Source of the DNA: Moesziomyces globuligerus
Lineage: Eukaryota > Basidiomycota > Ustilaginomycetes > Ustilaginales > Ustilaginaceae
Assembly: GCA_030849465.1 (NCBI GenBank)
Contig: JARVLF010000015.1
Location: forward strand, 1,984,001 to 2,048,000
Direction of reading: 5' to 3'
Length of the DNA: 64,000 nucleotides
The notes beneath the pieces were generated by a model that saw only the letters and a list, made by a program, of their open reading frames with translations, was not told the DNA's origin and ran no database searches. Of this stretch, positions 30,701 to 38,467 are shown piece after piece. Position 1 is the stretch's first letter. Every line of letters begins with the position of its first letter. The translations under genes were made by a program, and so were the position numbers.

Positions 30701-32753
30701 CGGACTCGGCGATCCCGGCAGCGAGAAGTGGGGCGTCGGAAAGAACTGGGGCAAGGGCACCGTCAAGCGCGGCCTGGACCGTCCGCAGCGCATAGATGCC
30801 GACACGATGCGCAACATCGACAGCCTCTTCGATGGCGAGGGAGGCCGCGTCTGGCGCGCCGCGGGCCAGGAGTGGGCCAAGGTGCGCCGGGATTGGTGCG
30901 CGTTCAAGGAGAGCATCATCGAGAGCGAGACGGGCCTCGAAGAAGCCATCTCGTACCTCGACATTAGCAACATCAAGAACCTGCCGCCGCATTACCGCAA
31001 CTCGGTCGAATTCGCCCGCATCCACGCAGCCTACATCTTCCACACGCTCTTCGTCACGGCTCCCAACGCCGACGACCTCTTCAAGATGGTCAGGGGCATC
31101 CATGCGCTTGCGCCCTACTGGGGTGCTAAGCAGCTGCTCAAGTACGCCAACGCCGAGACTATGATCTCGGGCATCCTGTCGCTGCTCCTCGCAAGGCCCG
31201 GTGGCGCAAAGTCGCTCATCCAGCGCGTCTTCTCGTACGTCATCGGCAAAGAGGCCTCGTACATCCAGAAGGAATTCGTCCTGCCGCTGCGCAAGGAGAT
31301 CGACGACCCCGAGCTCACCAAGAAGATCGAGGATTACGTACGACGCGGCGACCGCATCGAGTCGCGCCGCATGCAGAAAGAGGCCAAGAAGCGCGGCGAG
31401 GACGTGCTGACCACCATCCTGCTCACCGCCGGTGGGAAGCTCGGCACCGAGGCCGAGAATCACGTGCTGGAGCTGCAGCGCTGCTTTGCGCTCTCGCCCT
31501 ACCGTGGCAACCTGGCTTTCGCCTATCCCGAGACGACGCCGGCCGGGGCGGACCAGCCGCCGATGCCCGCCTGGGGCGCGCAGGGTGCCGAGCACACGCG
31601 CGCGCGCAAGTTCGCGCTGCTCAAGCTGCTGCTGCGCGAGAGCCTGAAGCGTCGTGATCGCGAGCAGGCCGTCGAGATGGCGAGCGGCAGCCTGATCCCG
31701 GCCATCATCAAGGACTCGCTCGAGACGGTCTTCTATCCTGCGATCCGCGAGATCGCCGCCAACGCCAACCTGAGCGAGCGTCTGGGCGATCTGCAGAAGT
31801 TCATCGACGACATGCTCGAGACCAAGAAGAGGGGCGACGACAGCATCGAGGCGTGGATCGCGCTGGCCGCGCGCCACGAGCAGTCGCTCTACGTGCTCTT
31901 CCACGAGTGCGCCTCGATCGCCAAGCCGCTTTGGGACTGGTGCCAGCTGGGGCTGGACTACATGGCGCTGTCGACGACCGATCCGGCGCATCCGGCCGAC
32001 CGACGCGCGCCCAATCTCGAGATCAACTTTGAGGAGCTCCTGCAGGACGCTAGGCTGAGCGACGCCGACGTCAAGAAGATCGTCGCCGAGGCCGACAGGC
32101 TCGCACGCTACACCAAGTGGATCAAGGTGAGGTACGAGCTCGAGGCGCGCAAGAACTACCTGCTGGGTAAGCCGGAAGCGGCGCACCCGGGCGGCGTCTC
32201 GGAGAAGGACCTGACCGACGAGACGATGCGCCGCGAGATCAAGGACATCGATGCCATGATGCGCGACCTCATGGAGGAGGCGGGCGAGACCGTCGACGAC
32301 GGTGTCTGCGAAGACGGCGTCCGCGGCACAGAGAAGTACGACTTCCCCTGGGCGTTCTTCGACGAGGTGGACCCGCTGAACCAGCACCTGGCGAGCGAGG
32401 AGGAGGCGGGTGAGCTCCGCGTGCCCAAGGTCGCGGCTGGCTTGCCACCGCCCAGCCTCAAGCACATCCGCAGGTTGCAGCCGCTCTTCTGCGAGCTGCT
32501 CGCATCCAAGCTGCCCGAATGGCAGTCTGAGGACGTGCTCGGTCAGCTGCAGAACGACATGAGCCGCAACAAGAACCGCGGTGCCAAGCCCGGTCTGAGT
32601 CTCAGGCCCAGAAAGACAAAGACGAGCTTCAGCGAGGCCAACAGCGTCGCTCCGGCGTCGCCCGCGTATCCCGCCGACAACCGCAGCATGGTCAGCACCG
32701 CCACGTCCAGGTTCAGCCGCCTCCGCGTGCCCAGCCTGTTTGGACGCAAGTAA
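27702..32753 (+). CDS. Large PXB/DUF3818 protein (Lec1/Ypr097w-like) without a visible PX domain
   Basis: 1683 residues in one exon. Residues 1-830 are Arg/Ser/Asp-rich and disordered, with two Ala/Gly-rich hydrophobic patches (ALAAITGVAAGAGAAGAA, AAIAALAGGAAAGAGVLA). A long charged coiled coil covers about 690-825. From 835, LTPEQRHYLLKALVMLQMQ opens a PX-associated (PXB) domain of about 150 residues. From about 1055 to 1450 the sequence resembles DUF3818 (Y-L-D-I-S-N-I-K-N-L-P, I-S-G-I-L-S-L-L-L-A-R-P-G-G-A-K-S-L-I-Q-R-V-F-S). In yeast Ypr097w these two domains flank a phosphoinositide-binding PX domain; here only about 65 residues, with no PX motif, lie between them. The protein is probably a membrane-contact or lipid-handling factor by homology; its activity is unknown. 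Confidence 0.75.
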   Translation: MPSSLRRPPPDRRSIVGSMGLPPREPVPEPTSPTYYPTFPRSRRESNASAPRRSERSFNARRGDDSDPQYDPRSRRSAPRQYDDDRRQDARRSTRDDSGRRFDSLPAAQRARTNSTRRPALPDFDDERDALDDLDEEDLDDFEQDARSDRRRSINPPRRSTARSDRGGVARKPTPRAAEHDDDEIDVRRRSVSNPHREPEPFEDFSNARYTPRAPARSASNGDLNGESRRKSMSARRPAKPSSYSTREARRDDLDWSADRDRDSRKSVSARSGGGMLSRVLSRTSGSSRSDAPRMERSSSRLNRYSHRQPTDRRDESEIELARIEEEEMLLAMQKRRSAADRAARGFDQSDPRWYRDDRDLRAPSSRSRGSKPQPERLERSASAVRRSMDRERKHTLDVLERNPRDDRDDRDLPTVSRTDAVARARSGATTKPATRDRALSASRPAAPPQRASRAAALAAITGVAAGAGAAGAAKKHRNGNSKTQPVVQDDQVSESDVSSDDDAVLHDAPEPADVHDDEAAPIVVAKPAQNGNAAPDASAAKKISETTSDDEQDSDDSSDEDSTEQTSDEVESDARPAPAIPGAAVRKPSTASKTDSQLVATNATGRAAPKGYMNFTRKSPAAQAAAPESAPVASKAREQPDSEASSQTNEDDEEEKEEQADETPKRSRTTPAAAIAALAGGAAAGAGVLASKRKDQAGKEQRRAAKLQAEQEQKAAEAQARAEKAERSADRRKAKAEASAAAAAAALAAKDAKRNEKIKQKEARQAEAERQREEQSQARDRAVREREAAEEKRLLAVREKEREREEKAEARRQSRRRPHGAGGPKMRDAGVKPLTPEQRHYLLKALVMLQMQTEWAEVEKLGALTEYGYPFSSQRSKLTRIKTFERGEDAGDYAGAARDPYANEDAMREGEDLQEPLILRHLFHVHLHSFPFLDKAPEKYWQKRIQPFFDEMAARNFSTSVERGEISKRRLYALALTRYLGSFVARGFGVRGEGETRGPGLGDPGSEKWGVGKNWGKGTVKRGLDRPQRIDADTMRNIDSLFDGEGGRVWRAAGQEWAKVRRDWCAFKESIIESETGLEEAISYLDISNIKNLPPHYRNSVEFARIHAAYIFHTLFVTAPNADDLFKMVRGIHALAPYWGAKQLLKYANAETMISGILSLLLARPGGAKSLIQRVFSYVIGKEASYIQKEFVLPLRKEIDDPELTKKIEDYVRRGDRIESRRMQKEAKKRGEDVLTTILLTAGGKLGTEAENHVLELQRCFALSPYRGNLAFAYPETTPAGADQPPMPAWGAQGAEHTRARKFALLKLLLRESLKRRDREQAVEMASGSLIPAIIKDSLETVFYPAIREIAANANLSERLGDLQKFIDDMLETKKRGDDSIEAWIALAARHEQSLYVLFHECASIAKPLWDWCQLGLDYMALSTTDPAHPADRRAPNLEINFEELLQDARLSDADVKKIVAEADRLARYTKWIKVRYELEARKNYLLGKPEAAHPGGVSEKDLTDETMRREIKDIDAMMRDLMEEAGETVDDGVCEDGVRGTEKYDFPWAFFDEVDPLNQHLASEEEAGELRVPKVAAGLPPPSLKHIRRLQPLFCELLASKLPEWQSEDVLGQLQNDMSRNKNRGAKPGLSLRPRKTKTSFSEANSVAPASPAYPADNRSMVSTATSRFSRLRVPSLFGRK

Positions 32754-33255
32754 ATTGATAGTACATGCCACCCTGTGGCGCTCACACATTCGTTTATAGT
32801 TATTGGGATCATGGTTCGTCGCTAGCTTTTCTTAATTGGAGTCCCTGCATCTATTTCTAAGCGTGTGGAAGTGTCTGATCGAGAGACGGGCACCTGTGAG
32901 GGAGGCGTGTCTTTGGCAGCGCAAGCGTTGACGGGTCGGGTCGGATCGGTGCGGGGACTGTTTGTGTGGGGGAGTTATTGCGGGGGATCGGCGGCGCCGA
33001 GCGGGGGTCGGGTGGAGGCTGCGTAATTACCGCCGGCGCTCTGCGATGGTGCGTGCGGGGGTGGCGAGCATGCGGCGTTTAAACGACCCCCGGTGTTCTT
33101 ACTCGGCCCGGTCGCCATCAAAGCCGTTGTTCCGTCACCACCACCTTCACCCCGCTCGCTCGATTGTTCGGAAGGATCTGAAAGCAAAAGGACCCTTGAC
33201 TCGCGCAACCAATCGATCATTCTTGTCGAACATCGACCTCCGCTAGTATACGAAG
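32754..33255. other. Intergenic region
   Basis: 502 bases between two plus-strand genes; the 3' end of the PXB gene and the promoter of the acyl-CoA dehydrogenase. A G-rich block lies at about 32930-33060. No gene seen. Confidence 0.55.
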
Positions 33256-34928
33256 ATGCTGCGAGCTGCCGGACCCGGTAGTGCGGCGCTGAGGACATCG
33301 ACGCTGATGATGCGCCCAGTGCGGTCTGTCACCTCGGCACCCTGCGCATTCGTAAGCAAGAGCTTCGTCGCTCGGTGCACACGAAGCAGCGGAGGAATGC
33401 CACGAGGATGCGCGCGTGGGTTTGCGAGTTCGTCCGCTACGCGGGCAGCGGCCGAGTTCACGGGCATGTCGGAGCAGGGCCTGAGCGAGTCGCAGGTCGA
33501 CGTGCGACGAGCGATCCAAGACGTGTGCGCGCAATTCGACGACGAATACTGGATGCACAAAGACCAGTAAGTACCCTCCCAGCATGCATCTCTTGCCTCG
33601 CCACAGTGCTGACCAAGTTGCGCTCGAGAATAGGAAGGCCGAGTATCCGCACGAGCTGTACGACGCCCTGTCCGCCGGCCGATGGATCGGCATCTGTATG
33701 CCTGAGTCGCTCGGTGGTGCTGGGTTGGGCATCTCGGAAGCGACTGTGATGCTGCAGACGATCGCCGAGTCCGGCGCCGCCGTCGCAGGCGCGCAGTCGA
33801 TCCACGCCAACATCTACCCGCTGATGCCGATCATCGAGTTCGCCTCGCCCGACCAGCACGCGGACTGGTTGCCCAAGATGATCGACGGCCGCATCCGGTC
33901 GTGCTTCGGCATCACCGAGCCCACCACGGGTTCCGAGACGCTCAAGCTCAAGACCAAGGCGGTGCGCAAGGGCGACAAGTTCATCATCAACGGCAGCAAG
34001 ATCTGGACCTCGTCCGCCCAGGTTGCCTCGCACGTCGTCCTCCTCGCACGCACCTCGGACCCCACCCCCACCTCGCGCTCGTCGGGACTCAGCCTGTTCT
34101 TCGCCCCGCTGCGCAACGTGCCCAACACACCGCAGAACGCAGCCAAGGTGCAGCTCGCCAAGGGCGTCGAGATGCGCAAGATCGCCAAGATGGGCGGCAA
34201 CACGGTGGATGCCAACGAGGTGTGGTTCGACGACTTTGAAGTCCCCGCAGACTGTCTGATCGGCGAAGAAGGCAAAGGGTTCAAGTACGTGTTGCATGGC
34301 ATGAACGCAGAGCGCTGTTTATTGGCGGGCGAGGCGCTGGGCACGGGCTATGCGGCGCTGCGGAAGGCGGTCAAGTACGCTGGAGACAGAGTCGTGTTCG
34401 GCAAGCCCATCGGAGCTATGCAGGCGATCCAGCATCCGCTGGCCAAGAGCTGGGCACAGCTGGAAGCCGCAAGACACCTCACCTACGCTGCGGCGAGGAT
34501 GTACGACGACCGCGCCCCAGACTCGGGCGCCCAGGCCAATGCTGCCAAGTACATGGCCGCAGAAGCTGGCTACAAGGCGTGCGAGACCGCCGTCATGACA
34601 CTGGGCGGGATGGGCTACGCAAGGGAGTACCACGTCGAGCGCTTTTTGAGAGAGATGTAGGTACAAAGAAGCCAGCGAGCCGGCCAGGTAGTTCTTTTTG
34701 ACTCGAGATGGTTCTGAAGACTGACTCTTTGTCTGCTCGTTTCACGCCGTGTTGCACAGCCTGGTGCCGAGGCTCGCTCCCGTCAGGTAAGTTCTTTCTC
34801 AGCCAGGGCCTATCGCCTCGTGGCAGAACATCGTTGCTGACCTTCTCATTTGACCGAATCCGAACAGCCGCGAGATGGTGCTCAACTACCTCGGTCAACA
34901 CGTGCTTGGCCTGCCCAAATCGTACTGA
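33256..34928 (+). CDS. Mitochondrial acyl-CoA dehydrogenase (four exons)
   Basis: Exons 33256-33566, 33634-34656, 34760-34786 and 34868-34928 join in phase to 473 residues. Introns are 67, 103 and 81 bases, each GT...AG; the third exon is only 27 bases. Residues 1-75 are Arg/Ser/Ala-rich, a mitochondrial presequence. The ACAD fold is complete: P-E-S-L-G-G-A-G-L-G, C-F-G-I-T-E-P-T-T-G-S-E (FAD/substrate motif), I-N-G-S-K-I-W-T-S-S-A, F-G-K-P-I-G and L-G-G-M-G-Y. The usual C-terminal YEGT block with the Glu base of medium-chain enzymes is absent; a Glu is present in M-N-A-E-R-C-L-L-A-G, where isovaleryl-CoA and long-chain dehydrogenases keep theirs. The enzyme should desaturate an acyl-CoA in beta-oxidation or amino-acid breakdown; the substrate is unknown. 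Confidence 0.92.
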
Positions 34929-35643
34929 ACTAGACGCCCCATCGGGTCATTCGCAAAGTGCATTGCCGATTTACGTGTGAGGTGCATGCGAACCTTTGTG
35001 TCATCAGATGAATGCTGGTATCATAATCCTGAGGCGAACGTTGATGTGGGGCTGGATGCGGTCGGAGCTCGGGCCGTGGGCTGTTAAGGGCGTGGATGCA
35101 GAGGTCGCGTGGGGCAGCATGGCGTCCATGCCAAGTGTGTTGCACAAAATCACGCCGGCGCATGAGCGGTCAGGCGGCAGCCGTGCCTCGATATCGGCGT
35201 GGAATGCACTACCCAACGTCTGCACCAACTCTCCATGCATGCGCCTCGCTTCGCTGTCAAAGAAGCTTGCTCCCCTTGTCGTGGCTAGCACGCTCGGCAC
35301 ATCGGCGAAACTACCGAGTGTCTATCATGGCACAGCACGAGACATAGCGCGTCCGCCCAGGATGCCGACGCTGGCTTGCACAAAGGGGCCAGATCCATCT
35401 GCCTCATGCATGCACTCACCCGCACCCCACTCGGTCCCACTCCCACTGCCGCCGTGGTCCCACCAGAGCCTTCATCTGCATACACATACTCGTTACGGAA
35501 ACCCAGCTCGGTGGGTTCCAAAGTAGGCTAGCCCGGACTCGGTCTTCCTCGCCTCTTGTACAAAAGACAAGGACCTGAGACCTCCGTCCTGTCCTCAACC
35601 CATCGAGCCCTACCGTTCCTCATCATCACGAGCGTCTTCGGGG
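34929..35643. other. Intergenic region
   Basis: 715 bases between two plus-strand genes. Promoter of the GH20 gene; ends in a pyrimidine-rich leader. Nothing else recognised. Confidence 0.5.
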
Positions 35644-37731
35644 ATGCTGTATCCACGCTTTGTAACACTGCTGGCGTCAGCGTGCGTTCTCGGCGCGCTG
35701 TCGGCGCACGCGCTCTGGCCACACCCAGCCAGCGTCACGACGGGCAAGGACGACTCGTTCGCGCGGCTCTCGAGCGGCCTTCGATTCGAGCTCGCCGATG
35801 ACACTGACCAGGCGCGAGTGCCTGCTGACCTCAAGGATGCCATCGACGTGGCCGCTAGGCAAGCCAACAGCCTCGATGTCTGGCCGCTCGTGCCCGACCG
35901 CGGTGAGACCTACCGCGCCGCCGTCGACAAGGCCAAGCTCATCGCCAGCGTTCGTATCACCGTCCTCGAATTGCTCTCTTCCACCACTCCAAACCCTTGT
36001 CTGCCCAACAAGCCTATGGAGTCCAAGGCGATTGAGCCCCGTGCCGTGCAGCAGCCTTTCGGTGGCCGCAAGACCGCATACGAGGCCGAGTCGGCCGAGC
36101 CTGCTCAACCCGCTGCCGAGCCCAAGCAAGAGGCGCCGGACAACTGGTTCAACCCTTGCAGCATCGCCAATCATGCTATCCGCGAGCTCAGCTACAACGT
36201 CTCCTCCACCCCACTCGACCTCGAGAAGAGCAAGACTGCGCCCGCCGACCTCGGCTACCTCGATGCAGAGATGTACCGCCTCACGGTGCCGGACGACGGC
36301 AGCTCGATCCAGCTCACCTCGTACACGGCTCTCGGCGCGCTTCGCGGCCTTCAGACCCTCCAGCAGCTGATCTACACCCTGCCTCCCCAGAAAGACTCCG
36401 AGACGCCTTTGCAGAAGTTCATCCGCAACGTGCCGCTCGTGATCGCCGACCGCCCGGCGTACCCCTACCGCGGTCTGCTGCTCGACACGGCACGCAACTG
36501 GTTCGACCTGGCCACCATCCGGAAGCTCATCGACACCATGTCCTTCGTCAAGCTCAACCAGCTCCACTGGCACGCCACCGACACACAGTCGTTCCCGCTC
36601 GCCTTGGCCGACGATGCGGATGCGACCTCGGGCAAGGGCATGCCGCTGAGCCAGCTCGCCGAGCGAGGCTCCTACGGCTGGACCAAGGTCGCCGGCAACC
36701 TCACCAGGATGGTCTACACCGAAGACGACGTGCGTGAGGTGGTCGAGTATGCGGCACGTAGGGGTGTCAATGTCATCATCGAGACCGACATGCCGTCTCA
36801 CATGCTCTCCGGCGTCGAGGCTCTCGACGACGGTGCGCTCATCTCGTGTCCCGCCGAGCTCGCCTGGCAGAACGTGGCCGCCGAACCGCCCTCGGGCCAG
36901 CTGAGGCTGTTTACCAATACCAAGGAATCGCCCGCTCCGGACGCAGCCACGTTCCAGGTGCCCGAGGGTGTCAACCGCTTTGTCTCGAGCCTGCTCCGCA
37001 AGGTCGCCTCGCTGTCCAAGTCGCTGTACATCTCGTCTGGCGGCGACGAGCCCAACTGGAAGTGCTGGAACCTGACCACCGAGGCGGCGATGGAGCCGTA
37101 CCTGGCTCCGTTCATGAAGCTCGTCACCGACATCACTGGAGCGAGTGGCAAGCGCGGCATGGTGTGGGAGGAGATGGCGGTCAAATTCCCCAAGGTCGCC
37201 AAGACGCTGGCGCCCAACTCGCTCGTCGAGGTCTGGAACGATGCCAACAATTCGGCCATCGCGCTGCAGAACAACCCGGACGTCAACATCATCCTCGCGC
37301 CCTACAGCTACTTCTACCTCGACTGCGGTGGCGCGAGCTTCCTGGGCAACTACACCGGCAATCTCTGGTGTCCCTACGTCTCGTGGCAGCAGACATACTC
37401 CTTCGACCCCGCTGCCACCATTGCCAATGCTACCGCGACGGGCAAGGATGCCAAGCAGGTGCGCAACCGCTTTGTGGGCGGAGAACACGCCGTGTGGACC
37501 GAGACCATCGACCCTACCAATCTGGAGAGCAAGGTCTGGCCAAGAGCCGCAGCGGGTGCCGAGGTCTGGTGGTCCGGCGAAGAGATCGCCGGCAAGAAGA
37601 GGGACAAGACCGAGGCTCTGCCCAGGATGATGGACCTCAGATACAGACTCGTCGAGATGGGCGTAAGGGCCGAGCCGCTCCAGCCGCTCTGGTGCGCTAC
37701 CCGCCCCGGCCAGTGTGACTTCCACGGTTGA
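35644..37731 (+). CDS. Secreted GH20 beta-N-acetylhexosaminidase
   Basis: 695 residues. A signal peptide (MLYPRFVTLLASACVLGALSAHA) leads into the N-terminal GH20b-like domain, which starts L-W-P-H-P-A-S-V. The catalytic barrel contains R-G-L-L-L-D-T-A-R-N-W-F near residue 280, L-N-Q-L-H-W-H-A-T-D-T-Q-S-F near 305 and S-S-G-G-D-E-P-N-W near 463, where the Asp-Glu pair orients the substrate acetamide and donates the proton. C-terminal W-P-R-A-A-A-G-A-E-V-W-W-S-G closes the active site. The enzyme removes terminal GlcNAc or GalNAc from chitin oligomers or glycoproteins. It carries several N-X-S/T sites. A variable linker of about 50 residues (near 115-165) separates the two parts of the N-terminal domain and may be a processed propeptide, as in other fungal hexosaminidases. 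Confidence 0.95.
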   Translation: MLYPRFVTLLASACVLGALSAHALWPHPASVTTGKDDSFARLSSGLRFELADDTDQARVPADLKDAIDVAARQANSLDVWPLVPDRGETYRAAVDKAKLIASVRITVLELLSSTTPNPCLPNKPMESKAIEPRAVQQPFGGRKTAYEAESAEPAQPAAEPKQEAPDNWFNPCSIANHAIRELSYNVSSTPLDLEKSKTAPADLGYLDAEMYRLTVPDDGSSIQLTSYTALGALRGLQTLQQLIYTLPPQKDSETPLQKFIRNVPLVIADRPAYPYRGLLLDTARNWFDLATIRKLIDTMSFVKLNQLHWHATDTQSFPLALADDADATSGKGMPLSQLAERGSYGWTKVAGNLTRMVYTEDDVREVVEYAARRGVNVIIETDMPSHMLSGVEALDDGALISCPAELAWQNVAAEPPSGQLRLFTNTKESPAPDAATFQVPEGVNRFVSSLLRKVASLSKSLYISSGGDEPNWKCWNLTTEAAMEPYLAPFMKLVTDITGASGKRGMVWEEMAVKFPKVAKTLAPNSLVEVWNDANNSAIALQNNPDVNIILAPYSYFYLDCGGASFLGNYTGNLWCPYVSWQQTYSFDPAATIANATATGKDAKQVRNRFVGGEHAVWTETIDPTNLESKVWPRAAAGAEVWWSGEEIAGKKRDKTEALPRMMDLRYRLVEMGVRAEPLQPLWCATRPGQCDFHG

Positions 37732-38467
37732 TCGCCACCTCGATAGCCCGCACACCGTCTCGTTCAGGCTTCCTTCCTCAACGTTGGCAAGACTGTTTCG
37801 TCGACTTTCACGACGTGGGGTAGCGTAGCATCTGCGGTCGCAGCATTCATATCATTGCATGTCGTCATTTCTTCGCAGGAAGCGTGCCTGCGTGCTTTCG
37901 GAGCCTGAATCATCGTTCTTGTCGTCTTGCATCTTCACGTTCTTGAGTCGATTAGAGGATCTGAACACTCTTGCGTCTTTGCGAATCTCGAGGCCCACGA
38001 CGTCCGTCGGGCTTTCTGCGTCTTGAGGCTCTTGCGACTCTTGCGCCTACAGTCGAGGGGGGCTCTTGCTCTTTCTTGCTACGCATGACGTTGGTCATGA
38101 CATCGGTCTTGAGGTCGGTCCGGGTGTTGATGTTGAGGTCTTGAGGTTGATCTTGGGGTTAATCTTGAGGGTGATCTTGGCTTTGATCTTGACGATCGTC
38201 TTGATGTTCATCTTATTGCTGGCGTTGAAGGTGCTCTTGCGGCGAACATTGAAGCGACCGAGGCGAATGGAGCATCTTGCTTTTCTTGGAGTGGGGCTGG
38301 CCAGCCAGCCCACTTGCCGGTTCTGTTTTCCATCTTATCTTACATCTTTCGTAGCTCGGAATGAAGCTATCTACAGAGAACTTACAGTATATGGACAAGG
38401 CAAAGGGTCAGTAGTACACTCGCTCAGCACATACAAATACACATGTCCAAGCTGTTGAAGCTTTGGC
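37732..38467. other. Intergenic region with a CTTG-rich degenerate repeat
   Basis: 736 bases between the GH20 stop and the stop of the transporter gene (convergent). About 37915-38230 is dominated by variants of TCTTG and TTGATCTTGA, giving spurious frames of alternating Ile/Leu on one strand and Lys/Ile on the other. A TACAGTA motif lies at 38383-38389. No gene. Confidence 0.55.
38085..38230. repeat. Degenerate TTGATCTTG-type short repeat
   Basis: Units such as GGTTGATCTTGG, GGTTAATCTTGA, GGTGATCTTGG, TTTGATCTTGA and CGTCTTGATG follow each other with a spacing near 12 bases. The copies are imperfect, as in an old expanded minisatellite. Confidence 0.6.

Noticed and set aside
29478..32789. 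1103-codon open frame antisense to the PXB-domain gene (similar long shadows oppose CBF5, LTV1, NOP7, GH20 and the kinase)
   Set aside because: In GC-rich genes with C or G at third codon positions, the antisense frame loses stop codons. These frames are rich in Arg, Ala, Leu and Gly without domains, while the sense frames hold clear family motifs.
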